A stretch of DNA of 64,000 nucleotides from positions 8,584,083 through 8,648,082 of the forward strand of contig NC_079387.1 of the NCBI RefSeq assembly GCF_021018895.1, written 5' to 3'. Source of the DNA: Seriola aureovittata (lineage: Eukaryota; Chordata; Actinopteri; Carangiformes; Carangidae). A model generated the notes under the pieces. The model did no database searches, was not told the origin of the DNA, and saw only the letters and a program-made list of their open reading frames with translations. Positions 55,330-64,000 of this stretch are shown piece by piece. Every line of letters starts with the position of its first letter. Positions within the stretch are counted from its first letter, which is position 1. Both the position numbers and the translations under genes were made by a program.

Positions 55330-57440
55330 CAGCAAGGTGATGAATTGCTTGTAAAGTGGCTCCTCTTCAGCTCGAGGGCCTCTCAGCTCCCTGTTCCAGT
55401 TTTCCCACAAAGTGATATAAAGCACAAACCTGGAAATCACAGTGTTCGCAAACAATTCTGGAGCCACAGACGGGTGATAGCACCATTCACAAAGCTTCAC
55501 TACCCCTTCACACGTTTGGACATAAACATGGATGCTTCCTGTTCACTGTACGCGTTTGACAAAAGTTGACAATTGTGAAAAACTAAGTGAAATCCACCAA
55601 AATCCACCAAAGGCTGTCAATAGTTGTACGTGTGGGAGATGCACTAAAATGTCTGAAAATACCAAAGCTAACGTTGCTAGTTGCTACTACCTATAATAAT
55701 TCTCAAATGAACTGTTTTGGGAGAACAAACGAGTGACCGGGATTTCATTGTGTGACCTGCAAGAGGGTTGTTGTGAAATCTCCAGACACACACATGATTT
55801 GTTTTCTAGAGACGACGTCAACTCATTCACTTTCACTGTCCATTAGAGCGTCCACAGAAATCCCACTAAAACTACAAACTTTTAGTTTAGCATGACCGAA
55901 AGTCTCTCAGCTGTTCTGCTGTCTTATTTTCCAATTAACCTTTCCCAGGGTTCAACCTTTGCATGGAAAGACACGGATCAATGCCCACAATGATAAACAT
56001 CTGCAGGGCACCTATAACTGACTGGAAAAGTGGCTTTGTAAATGCTGTGTAAATATTAACTAATGGGTATTTGCCGTCAGTCCACATGTTTGATATGTGC
56101 CAGGTGCAGATACGGAGCGGAAGCTGGTGAACCGTTTGAAAAGTCCTGAGAGCGTCAAGGTGGCGGGTCAGACTGACGGCGAACTGCTGGGAATAGGATC
56201 CAAGTTCACGCCGACTCCGTGTCACCTCGTACTGTTATTTAAACATTTAGACTGACGAGGAAGCCATGATCTAAGAAACCACACACAGCGGGGACGAGGT
56301 CAGAACAACAGCTGTAATGGCAGAGTGGGAAATTAAGCCAATGGAATAAGAGGATTTGTTTAATTAGACGCTGAAGATGTTTCCCCTGAATGATGAGAGT
56401 TGAGATGTACATAATAAAACAATATAAACTCTAACTGCCGTAGTGATGTACAGTTGATAAATTACATGACAACATAATAACCAACTGCATCACGGATATG
56501 AAGTTTCAGCGGGTGGTTAAGTTCAGCTGAACACACCACATGACATCGGTTTGGTGTCATAAGTCGCACAGATAGACGGAAGCGACGAGCGCTGCCTCTA
56601 AGAAAACTTTTCTTTTCTTTTTTTTTTTTGCGGCAAAGAAAGCAGCAGCCACGAAAAATACACAAATGTAAAGATGGTGAGAATAAACATCCAGACACAG
56701 AGACGCTTGGCTGCTTAAAAGATGTGTATTATGGGACGGGAAACAACACCTGAGTTTATCACCTGACGCATCATTAGAATATAATGTACATAGTAATAAT
56801 ATATATATATAGCACACTGCTATATATCTTCACCCCTCCTCCACATTGGGAATTTCGGCTGCATTAAAACACTGTGTATGTGAACACAGGGAGCAGGAGA
56901 CAGATAAAGGACTGAAACTGGCTGACACCAGGCAGGGTGCAAATAGGACGCGATGACGTCATGAATATGCTAATTGGAGTATTACATCATCTAGCGACAT
57001 GCAGCGACTTTTACAAAAGCTGTTGTTTCCAAAAATGTTCTCAACTACGTCCCTCAATTTTGCCCATTGACCACACACAGTCCGGCCACACACTCGGTTT
57101 TTTCTTGCAACAAAGAAAATAAATCATCAGTCATCAAGTATCAAAACTAAATGAAATGATTCTAGACTTTCGCGACTTTCTAGGATTTCAAGAGATTAGA
57201 GCCCTGATAAAAATGGCTGCCAGAGTGTGCAGCAAACACACACTGGACAGAAAACCTCTGTATCATATTTCAAGTTTTCAGAAAGACGGAGAGAGGTCAT
57301 TTTAGGTCAATACTGGTAAAACACGTGACGTCAAGCAAGACTGTTCCACCACTGAAAATAAAATGTTACGTGCTTTTGTTATAGATTGAAGAAAAAAAAA
57401 AAAACAGCAGTACACAAAATAACAAGATGTCAGTTATGAA
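55330..57440. other. Unique non-coding DNA
   Basis: Small features only: a 10-bp tandem AATCCACCAA x2 at 55591-55610, a T run at 56617-56630 and a TA run at 56799-56811. No exon recognised. Confidence 0.4.
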
Positions 57441-57449
57441 TTTACAAGA

Positions 57450-57467
57450 GTGTGTGTGTGTGTGTGT
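57450..57467. repeat. (GT)9 microsatellite
   Basis: Short perfect array. Confidence 0.93.
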
Positions 57468-57579
57468 ATTGTTCATGAGCCTAACACAGCGTGCTGTGCA
57501 GAGATGAACGGCCCGTCACTCAGCAGGCATCAGGCCGTGGACGTCACAACCCAACGGCTGCGAGAAGAAGAGATTATTC

Positions 57580-57607
57580 CTGTGTGTGTGTGTGTGTGTG
57601 TTTTTTT
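57580..57607. repeat. (TG)10 plus T run
   Basis: Perfect TG followed by T residues. Confidence 0.93.
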
Positions 57608-57706
57608 AAAAAAGCAGAGATTATGCATTGTGATATCAAACTGGGTTAACATAGCGGACTGTGTTTGCATACAGGGGTGCCACGGCCTCGCAGGTTTTAG
57701 CTTTAA

Positions 57707-57720
57707 TCCCCCCCCCCCTC
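57707..57720. repeat. C-rich run
   Basis: Eleven consecutive C followed by TCC. Confidence 0.9.
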
Positions 57721-57724
57721 CAAC

Positions 57725-58250
57725 ACACTGAATCCTCACCGGCTGATTTGGCACTTTTTCAGAGTATTAGGCCACCAGGCGAGGAAGCTTTGTTTACCCG
57801 ACAGACAAGTCATCATGTTTAATAAAATCCCTACTAGCCTCCATTTTCCTCTTCCCTTTTTCCCTACACCACTCGGCTGGGATTTAGTCTTTTACTTTGG
57901 TTTTCTTCAGTGACATTCGTTCATCCGTGTTTCTGTATCTCGTCTGGAAAGAGATGTGGTCCTCAACACCGTATTAAGACGCACATAAAGGATAAACGCA
58001 GGAAAAACACCCGGCCAGCTTCAGTCAAGGCTCATATGAGGAATCTTACTATCTTACTATCTACTTTATGGTAGAAAAAGTCACTAAATGTTCTGTTAAC
58101 TGTTATAAAAATATGTTATTGTTCAATCAACTTACAACCTACATTAACACTATTATCTGCGAATGTTACAGCTGCTTTAATTATTTCACGAGAGATTTCT
58201 GTATATTTATAATTTTTTCTCTGTGCTTTTTGCTCGTTTTGAGTGGGTGG
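57725..58250. other. Unique non-coding DNA
   Basis: ATCTTACT duplicated at 58043-58058. Otherwise nothing seen until the promoter-like words at 58258. Confidence 0.45.
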
Positions 58251-58257
58251 GACTAAG

Positions 58258-58284
58258 TTACGTCACATAATTCTGTGAACCAAT
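58258..58284 (+). promoter_or_regulatory. CRE and CCAAT pair
   Basis: TTACGTCA at 58258-58265 (CREB/ATF site) and CCAAT at 58280-58284 (NF-Y) are 14 bp apart and about 180 bp upstream of the start candidate at 58465. The X-box-like word at 58459 adds a third promoter-type motif. Together they resemble a compact TATA-less promoter. Confidence 0.4.
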
Positions 58285-58396
58285 CAGAAACTAGTATTGA
58301 ATTTATAATCTATTAGAGAAACAGCAGAGAAACTCGTATTTCAGGGGATTTACGGTCGAAGAAGTGAAAGTTAATTCTTCGTCTAACTCCACTTAC

Positions 58397-58466
58397 TTGC
58401 TTCTTCTGGAGCTTTCATCTGCACCTCGTGTTCTTCCTCGGCGGACGGAGTTTGCTCGGTTGTCAT
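58397..58466 (-). CDS. Alternative antisense first exon, acidic N-terminus
   Basis: On the minus strand an ATG (58466) starts MTTEQTPSAEEE, then HEVQMKAPEEA, and runs directly into a consensus GTAAGT donor at 58396. The acidic, low-complexity start looks like a real N-terminus, and the donor is the best nearby. The start context is weaker (T at -3). It overlaps the plus-strand candidate by two bases, so probably only one is real. No further minus exon was found. Confidence 0.22.
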
Positions 58467-58472
58467 GGAGAC
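58459..58472. promoter_or_regulatory. X-box-like (RFX) motif overlapping a start codon
   Basis: GTTGTCATGGAGAC fits the RFX pattern and contains ATG on both strands through the palindromic CATG. A nearly identical word recurs at 59975-59988. Confidence 0.35.
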
Positions 58473-58528
58473 GGCTCAGTTTTTTCGCCGCGCGGCCTTG
58501 GCGTGGAGCCTCAGTCACGTAACAACAG
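58465..58528 (+). CDS. Candidate first coding exon of an unrecognised small protein
   Basis: The ATG at 58465 has good context (G at -3 and +4) in a CpG-rich patch (about a dozen CpGs in 120 bp) downstream of the CRE/CCAAT pair. The frame reads METAQFFRRAA...SLSHVTT. It has paired Arg and hydrophobic residues and only one acidic residue, like a mitochondrial presequence. A CAG|GTGGTC donor-like site leaves phase 1, which joins in frame to the exon at 60790. A stronger GTAAGT at 58582 offers an alternative end, but in phase 0. An antisense first exon is a competing reading. I do not recognise the protein. Confidence 0.3.
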
Positions 58529-58599
58529 GTGGTCGTAGAGATGATCAGATGAAGTTGAAAGCTCTGGGGGGAAAAAAAATAGTAAGTAGACCATGAACA

Positions 58600-59015
58600 A
58601 AGAGCCATTCTTATATGTAGAAGGATAAATATCAAGGTGAACTCTGCATCTTTACGTTTCTGTTAAACAGAAGTTGTGTTTGTCGTCTTTACTCCTGTAA
58701 CAACTACATGCTGCTTGAAAAGTTTTTCATCAACTGGCTTAAAACTACCTTCATATTTAACTCACAGCATTTGTTTTTCACATTCATAATGCCACAGGGA
58801 AGAACATATGAAGCGTATTTATCCCTTGTAATAAACTAAAAAAAAGCACAAAAAGTAGTTTGTGGGGAAATTAACTAAAGAGATTAAAATCAATAGAAGA
58901 AACATCACTTCACAGTTGCTTTGATTAATGGTCTCTCCAGCAATGATAAATTAAAGTTGAAAACTTTCCGTACACATTATTAACCCCCCATTTTCTAACT
59001 CATTTAAAAAGCTGC
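58600..59015. other. Unique AT-rich DNA
   Basis: Would be intron 1 of the candidate plus-strand gene. No feature recognised. Confidence 0.4.
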
Positions 59016-59019
59016 AGGC

Positions 59020-59400
59020 TTATTTCCCATTATGTTGATAATATGGGTATGGTTTGCCAAAACTCTTTGTGCTAATTGTGTGTTGGTTCAAAAAGCCATT
59101 TTCTGTTAGAGTGCACAAATCCATTACGGCCTCCTCCTTAGCCCGGATAATGGGGATTGAATTAATGTGGGGGCTAAAACATGTGGCCCGGGACTCCTAA
59201 AGATATGATTGATCATCTTATTGCTGGGTATTCAACCAGTTTGGTTGTGTTAATCGATACAATTACCTCCTCCGGATTAAACAGCGGTCTGTTAACGAAC
59301 CCAGACCTAACGAAAAATAGATGTGATAATGGCTTCAAATACTTCATTCAAACCACTAGATACTTTAACTTCTAGTTAAATGCTCTCAAAACAGCCACAT
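59020..59400. promoter_or_regulatory. Conserved-element-like block
   Basis: Quiet, repeat-free sequence with GTGCTAATTGTG, TTGAATTAATGTG, ATGATTGATCATC and CGATACAATTACC words. Strong enhancer-like appearance, lying between the two candidate exons. Confidence 0.4.
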
Positions 59401-59469
59401 CACTTCCACAGTAAGACACATTCAGCGCTGCCAGATGTCTTTGTTCTTTTTCTCTTTTTTTTTTCAGCA

Positions 59470-59650
59470 GACCTTCAGTGAAGGATTCACATCAGCAAGC
59501 GAGTAATGATAAATTCTGGTGTCAACAAGTGACAAATCCAGTGTTTCTCTCACATGCATTTTTCTGCAGCGGCCTGCCGCCACTGCTATGTCGTGAAGCT
59601 GCAATTAGGGCTTTTAATTTGAAGCAATGGATGAAGTGGAGACATGTGGG
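59470..59650. promoter_or_regulatory. Conserved-element-like block
   Basis: Contains GCGAGTAATGATAAATTC, GCTGCAATTAGGGC and GCTTTTAATTTG. An acceptor-like TTTTTCTGCAG at 59559-59569 precedes an open frame, but no donor fits well. Confidence 0.35.
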
Positions 59651-59966
59651 GAACACCCAGCCGAGGCGAGAGAAGAGAGGAAGAACAGAACGAGAGAAAG
59701 AGACCAGATGTTTATCACCTGTTGTTATTCACTCCAACTGCCGGTGTATTACATGTGCGCAACACCCAGGTAAAAAACAACACCTGTATGTCAGACTGGC
59801 CAATCGGACGTAGAGGGACAGATCCCGGACGATCTCAACATGATGAATCTACTCATAAAGTCAGTCTTTACGTTCTTCTGAACATTCAACAGCAGTGTGA
59901 GAGAGAGGATGAACAGGTCACGACCGAACTCAAAGTGATTCATGTGTCATATTTCGCAGTGTGTTG

Positions 59967-60025
59967 TTGCTGGGTTGTCATGGAGATGGTGGAGGCTGAG
60001 CGTTTGTGTTGTAATACTACAACAG
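59967..60025 (+). other. Second copy of the X-box/ATG word, possible pseudo-exon
   Basis: TGCTGGGTTGTCATGGAGAT matches TGCTCGGTTGTCATGGAGAC at 58453 with two mismatches, and both are followed by AACAGGTGG about 40-65 bp later. From the ATG at 59980 the frame MEMVEAERLCCNTTT ends at ACAG|GTGGAT in phase 1. It could therefore also splice to 60790. It may be an alternative first exon, a decayed duplicate, or chance plus a shared motif. Confidence 0.25.
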
Positions 60026-60094
60026 GTGGATGTGATATTATTTTTTTCCCTAAACGCGTGCATTTACCATCCTAATACAAAATGTAACTTCACG

Positions 60095-60785
60095 CAGCAA
60101 TTTCAAGAGGAAACCGAGCGAAATGCATGAAGCTCATTACAGTGCAGTCGACTGAGCAGCTCTGATCATAACTGAGGAGTTTATTGTGAAGATATGGCCC
60201 ACTTCCTGTTTGTGTGTCCTCTTGTAACTCAGTCATCAGCAAAAAATGATCTGAAATAAACAACGGAAGGAATAAAGAGAATAAGAACGGGAAAAACAAA
60301 TCACACTGAACGAATCAGAATGACTCACTGTGTGTGAATTTAAAACACAATCACAAAACCCCAGCTGAACTTACAAAGTGTTTGAGGAATGGAGTTAGTG
60401 AAATGTGGAAGAACGTGCACCGACAGCAGGGCAGGTCATAGCAGGAGGAGGTGAGAGGTGTCAGCTAATCTGCTGCAGGATGATATAGATAAACAGTGAT
60501 GCCTCCCAGAGGGCGGATGTTGTACCCAGATGGACACGGAGCAGTTGGTGGCAGCAGGAGAAGAGACAGAGGAAGAGAGGGAACGCTGCAAGAAATATCA
60601 ATCTATCTTATTTTTAATGGAATATTTCAGGTTGACAACATGGTGTCATGTTTTTTTATTTCTAACTAATACTCCTCAAAGTTAAGACTCAATTCCTCTG
60701 TTATTTGCTTATTTGATCTGAGGTTTTTCTGTGGCTTTACTGAAGTAAATATACACGTTGGAAGTTTGTTTTCCATCTGCTTGAT
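60095..60785. other. Unique non-coding DNA
   Basis: Nothing recognised until the polypyrimidine acceptor ending at 60789. Confidence 0.4.
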
Positions 60786-60789
60786 CCAG

Positions 60790-60912
60790 GAAGTCTGAAA
60801 GCACCATTTACTCTTGAAGAGCAGCACCTTTCTCCTCTGGAATATTTTCCTCCAAAAAAGCTGCTGGCGCACGACGCGGAGGAGACACTTTTTGCAGCGA
60901 GCAGCCATGCAG
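60790..60912 (+). CDS. Candidate 123-nt internal exon, product unknown
   Basis: A good acceptor (GTTTTCCATCTGCTTGATCCAG) by eye and a CAG|GTTAAG donor bound an exon of phase 1-1. Its 40 whole codons begin SLKAPFTLEEQH, include LEYFPPKKLLAHDAEE and end FAASSHA. Composition is protein-like, and its phase matches the start at 58465 and the segment at 59980. The minus strand is also open for 80 codons here (60908-60666, starting MAARCKKCLL), which weakens strand certainty. Protein family not recognised. Confidence 0.33.
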
Positions 60913-61017
60913 GTTAAGAGGGGAAAGAGAGCACAGCGGGAGAGCAGAGAGATCAGATCGCCTGTCCTGCACTCCTCGGATGTGTCATCTCACACTAATA
61001 ACCCTCATCTGATCTGA

Positions 61018-61173
61018 ATCTCTTTCCCGTTTTGTCCTCTTCTCTCCCTCTCTCCTCATGTCTGCCTCCTCATCCTCACCTCCTTTCATCCCTCTCCCCT
61101 TTCCCCTCTTCCATCCCCCCTCTCCTCTTTGGTTGTATCGCTCTCCCTCTCCGTCCCTTCTCCTTCTCATTAG
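61018..61173 (+). repeat. 156-bp polypyrimidine tract ending in AG
   Basis: Almost pure C/T with few purines, ending CTTCTCATTAG. It is both triplex-prone and an excellent splice-acceptor tract. If used, the next exon starts at 61174. Confidence 0.7.
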
Positions 61174-61220
61174 ACCTTATCAGAGCTTCCACATTCAGCG
61201 CTGCTTTTTTATCTGTCTAA
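61174..61220 (+). CDS. Possible terminal exon of the candidate gene
   Basis: Spliced in phase 1 from 60912, the frame gives Asp then LIRASTFSAAFLSV and TAA at 61218. The total would be about 77 residues. An AATAAA lies far downstream at 61965. The stop could equally show that the true next exon lies elsewhere. Confidence 0.15.
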
Positions 61221-61334
61221 TTATGTTGCTACTCACCTATGGAGGGAGTAAGGGAAGCCCTGTGGCATGCTGGGAAGACAATTCTTCTCTGATGCTCTCT
61301 TGTGTCCTGCCCACTTGACTTTCTCTGCGCTTCC

Positions 61335-61337
<3 letters not shown>

Positions 61338-61382
<45 letters not shown>
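61338..61382. repeat. (AC)22 microsatellite
   Basis: Perfect array. Confidence 0.97.
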
Positions 61383-61384
<2 letters not shown>

Positions 61385-61385
<1 letters not shown>

Positions 61386-62035
61386 GTCTATAAAGAAGGG
61401 CAGAATTTCCCTACCCTCTTTTCAATTCAGTCACCTTTTCAGCATCACGGGGGCCCTTTGAGCGAGGCCCCCGGCCCCCAGGTCCCCCGAACAGCCAGGC
61501 TCAGTGATAAAACTCCCCAGACGCTCCTCCATTATGAGGCAATGATAGGAGGTGCTGCCTGGAGTAATGCACAAAAAAATACACATACTCACCACATGCA
61601 GGCACATATGTACACACTCGTAAAAGGGAAATACACAAATGCTGCGAGCACATAAAGGAATCTACACACACTCCTCCCTCTGCTTCCTTATCAAGCTTTT
61701 TCAGTCACCACTGCATGAGCTGCATGTGCTCTTCTTAAACATAATCCTGCAACAACCCACCTGTCATCGATACAGTATTTTATTATACCGGCTGCACATC
61801 ATGTGTCAGAAAATGGGATTGGTAGCCAGTGTGCAACTTATATTTTTCTATATGTTTCTCTTTTTATCTTGTCTTTTGTACCATATGTTGTCTCTTATAC
61901 AAACAGCACACATCAACAAATCCTATGATATTATGAAAGCAGTCGTTTTCAAATCCATGTTCTAAATAAAATCAGCCAATAAGGGAATGATACATGAAAG
62001 CATTACAAAATATAACAGACTGTTTCTGTGCCAGT
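61385..62035. other. Unique DNA with AATAAA at 61965
   Basis: A 108-codon plus frame (61639-61965) is hydrophobic and AT-driven. An acceptor-like AAGCTTTTTCAG ends at 61704. No solid exon. Confidence 0.35.
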
Positions 62036-62044
62036 ATCTACCAT

Positions 62045-62125
62045 ACAAGTATCAAATGTACCCAGAGCTACTACTGTACTAAGGTGAAGTTTTACTCAAC
62101 TATTTCCATTTTACGTGCATATCCG
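62045..62125 (-). repeat. Possible percomorph repeat fragment
   Basis: GTTTTACTCAACTATTTCCA recalls a common percomorph repeat built of TACTTGAGTATTTCC words. Confidence 0.35.
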
Positions 62126-62269
62126 GTATATTCACACAGCGCTTCTTTCAGCTGCAGACAGTATTAACCGCAGGTGATGGGTGACTAGGAGCATTAATGC
62201 CGATCTACTGATCATGTATTTTGCCGATCAATAGGGGCATCCGTGGTTCTTATCATTAAAAACAGTAAA

Positions 62270-62535
62270 ACTGCAACTAACGATTATTTTCATTACTAAA
62301 TAATCCTCCGATTGTGATCAATCATTTAATCTGTTGCTCTATAGTATATCAGAAAAATGCCTTTGTGATGTATTCCCTGTTTATTTATTTTTTTGTCTGA
62401 CCAACAGTCTAAAACCAAAAAATATTCAGATTACTATAATGCAAGACCAGGAAAACTTACTTCAGCAGTTCATAAGATTATCAAAATAGTTGCTGATCAG
62501 TTTTCTGTCAATCCTCTAATTGTTCAGCTCTAAAA
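62270..62535 (+). mobile_element. Copy of the GGGCTGCAACTAAC family
   Basis: The best-preserved copy here. CTGCAACTAACGATTATTTT is followed by TGTCTGACCAACAGTCTAAA, AACCAAAAAATATTCAGATT and ATTATCAAAATAGTTGCTGA, and closes near TGTTCAGCTCTAA. Confidence 0.7.
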
Positions 62536-62539
62536 CAGA

Positions 62540-62850
62540 CAGGAAGGCAGAGTGATGATCCTCATTTCGAAAAATAATGACACATCACATTTAGAAAACT
62601 GCCTCGGGGGCCTGTTTTATGTTCTACACTATTGGTTTTCAAACTAAGGGCTGCACTGAAAGTGTATTTGAGTCTCAGCTTTAAAATAAAAGCTGTTTCA
62701 TATACGATCGGGATCCACTGAGCAAAGCCTGCAGGTTTCTGTAGCACTCGTCACAGCAGGACGTTTCACAGACGGGCAGGAGTCAAGCCTGTCAGGGTCA
62801 ACCTGCAGTAAACACTGCTGACTGCAGCCACAGGGGGGGAATCATCTGGA
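62540..62850. other. Unique non-coding DNA
   Basis: Nothing recognised. Confidence 0.45.
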
Positions 62851-62851
62851 A

Positions 62852-62865
62852 GTGTGTGTGTGTGT

Positions 62866-62899
<34 letters not shown>
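62852..62899. repeat. (TG)n microsatellite with one GG break
   Basis: Faces the CA array at 62986 across 86 bp. Confidence 0.96.
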
Positions 62900-62901
<2 letters not shown>

Positions 62902-62983
62902 AGGACCTACAAGGGCGATAACCCCAATACTGGTGGCCCTTCCTTATCTGTTCACTTGATCCCACCCCACACATGCAGATACA

Positions 62984-62985
<2 letters not shown>

Positions 62986-63018
<33 letters not shown>
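62986..63018. repeat. (CA)16 microsatellite
   Basis: Middle member of a TG-CA-TG trio. Confidence 0.97.
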
Positions 63019-63019
<1 letters not shown>

Positions 63020-63147
63020 ACATCACTGTGCGTACAATATGTGATTTTAATGAACCTAATCTCCAGGATCACCAGGTCTCTGAGCCGGGAAATTAACGAG
63101 AGCAGGTTAAACACACACAGTATGATCAGTGAAACCCCTTTCAAATG

Positions 63148-63148
<1 letters not shown>

Positions 63149-63228
<80 letters not shown>
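63149..63228. repeat. (TG)n microsatellite with GAGAG break
   Basis: About 80 bp, facing the CA array across 130 bp. Confidence 0.97.
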
Positions 63229-63229
<1 letters not shown>

Positions 63230-63239
63230 AGGGGTGAAA

Positions 63240-63400
63240 TTGGTTTTCCTCAGGATTAAAGGATTAAAAAGGCTGTTAGTTCCTCAAAGTACTCCAAATG
63301 CCCCCCTCAATATTCATTACAGCAGATACAAAAGGCAGAGAGGAGCTCATAATGGCCCCAACCTTCTAATCATTTCAAGCAGGGACGCTCCTGATCTCGC
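63240..63400. promoter_or_regulatory. Conserved-element-like block
   Basis: AGGATTAAAGGATTAAAAAG (paired GGATTA, a PITX/OTX-type core), CAATATTCATTAC and CATAATGGCC words. No simple repeats. Confidence 0.35.
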
Positions 63401-63594
63401 ACACCACCACACAAACACACACATCCACTCCCTTTTATTATCATTATCCACACTATTAGCGTGAGATAAGAACTGTCTGGAAATCACAACAGGGTGAAAT
63501 TCATGTAGGAAAGAGATTATTGAGGAAACTGTGGCTGAGAATGTTTTTAATATTTGTGCACATTTCAAATACGTTCGTCACTTGCTACTTTAAG

Positions 63595-63905
63595 AGTCAG
63601 CTCCTGTCTTTTCCAAAGCTCAAAGCTAATGATTCCCTGATGCCAACAGGTCTGCTGTGAGGTCTGCCTGCAATAAATATTGTTGAAGAGGATAATAAAT
63701 CAATATCTGTGTGCCATCACAGCCAGGAGGCGGCCTAAGTGCCCCCTTCACACACACCCCATGGAAAAACTGTCCTTTCAAAGTCCCTTCAAGCAAAGAG
63801 GAGGGGGGATTAATTGAAAGTGATTGAGAGCATTTCTCACCGCGCCCTTTTTCTAACCAGCGGGTAGCCACTTGTTCGCTGACAGCAATAGAGGGATTGG
63901 TTTAC
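63595..63905. promoter_or_regulatory. Conserved-element-like block
   Basis: Quiet sequence with GCTAATGATTCC, GCAATAAATATTGTTG, GATAATAAATC and GGATTAATTG words, ending in a TG array. Confidence 0.35.
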
Positions 63906-63925
63906 ATTGTCTGCTACTGGCCGAC

Positions 63926-63927
<2 letters not shown>

Positions 63928-63972
<45 letters not shown>
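63928..63972. repeat. (GT)22 microsatellite
   Basis: Perfect array at the right edge of the window. Confidence 0.97.
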
Positions 63973-63975
<3 letters not shown>

Positions 63976-64000
63976 ACATAAAAGTGTGCAGGCCTAACAA

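Noticed and set aside
54988..55500. 170-codon minus-strand frame
   Set aside because: Its middle is the complement of a polypurine tract, giving Ser/Leu/Pro low complexity.

Overview
The window looks like vertebrate nuclear DNA, most probably from a percomorph (spiny-rayed) teleost. It has moderate GC and more than forty dinucleotide microsatellites, mostly (CA)n/(TG)n. It also carries several interspersed elements whose consensus I recognise from percomorph loci: a GGGCTGCAACTAACGATTA family, a GCTAAGCTAAC family, a GCTAACATTTGCTAATTAGC family and tRNA-derived SINE debris. I see no bacterial gene layout, virus, intact transposon gene, rRNA, true tRNA or CRISPR array. No exon of a gene I can name was found. 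Nearly every long open frame is either a read-through of CA/TG repeats or a chance frame.

Layout. 1-13 kb: mostly unique non-coding DNA with conserved-element-like blocks (about 1.5, 4.8, 6.3, 10.6 and 12 kb), short CT/GA tracts and ZNF143-like motifs. 13-24 kb: dense microsatellites alternating with quiet unique blocks (15.06-15.52, 18.05-18.60, 19.3-19.8, 21.0-21.3 kb) and three old element copies. 24-41 kb: an array of microsatellites, including (AC)51 at 26.9 kb and a 660-bp CA/TG cluster at 39 kb, plus AT-rich intergenic or intronic DNA. 41.2-43.9 kb: the densest block of homeodomain-type TAATTA cores, the best candidate for a cluster of developmental enhancers. 44-48.6 kb: element copies and microsatellites. 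49.8-51.2 kb: two CpG-rich patches, one with an ATG reading into a mitochondrial-presequence-like peptide and one with four GC boxes. 54.5-55.3 kb: a further quiet block and a polypurine tract. 58.2-61.3 kb: the best gene candidate, with CRE, CCAAT and X-box motifs, a CpG-rich first exon and a phase-matched second exon at 60790-60912, with conserved-like DNA between them.

Interpretation (inference): this is either a regulatory gene desert beside a developmental gene or the inside of very large introns, with one or two small unannotated genes at its right side. The most unusual structural pattern is a set of head-to-head CA/TG microsatellite pairs with spacers of about 85-140 bp, which could fold as long RNA or DNA hairpins. 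All family assignments come from memory of consensus sequences. None was checked by alignment.
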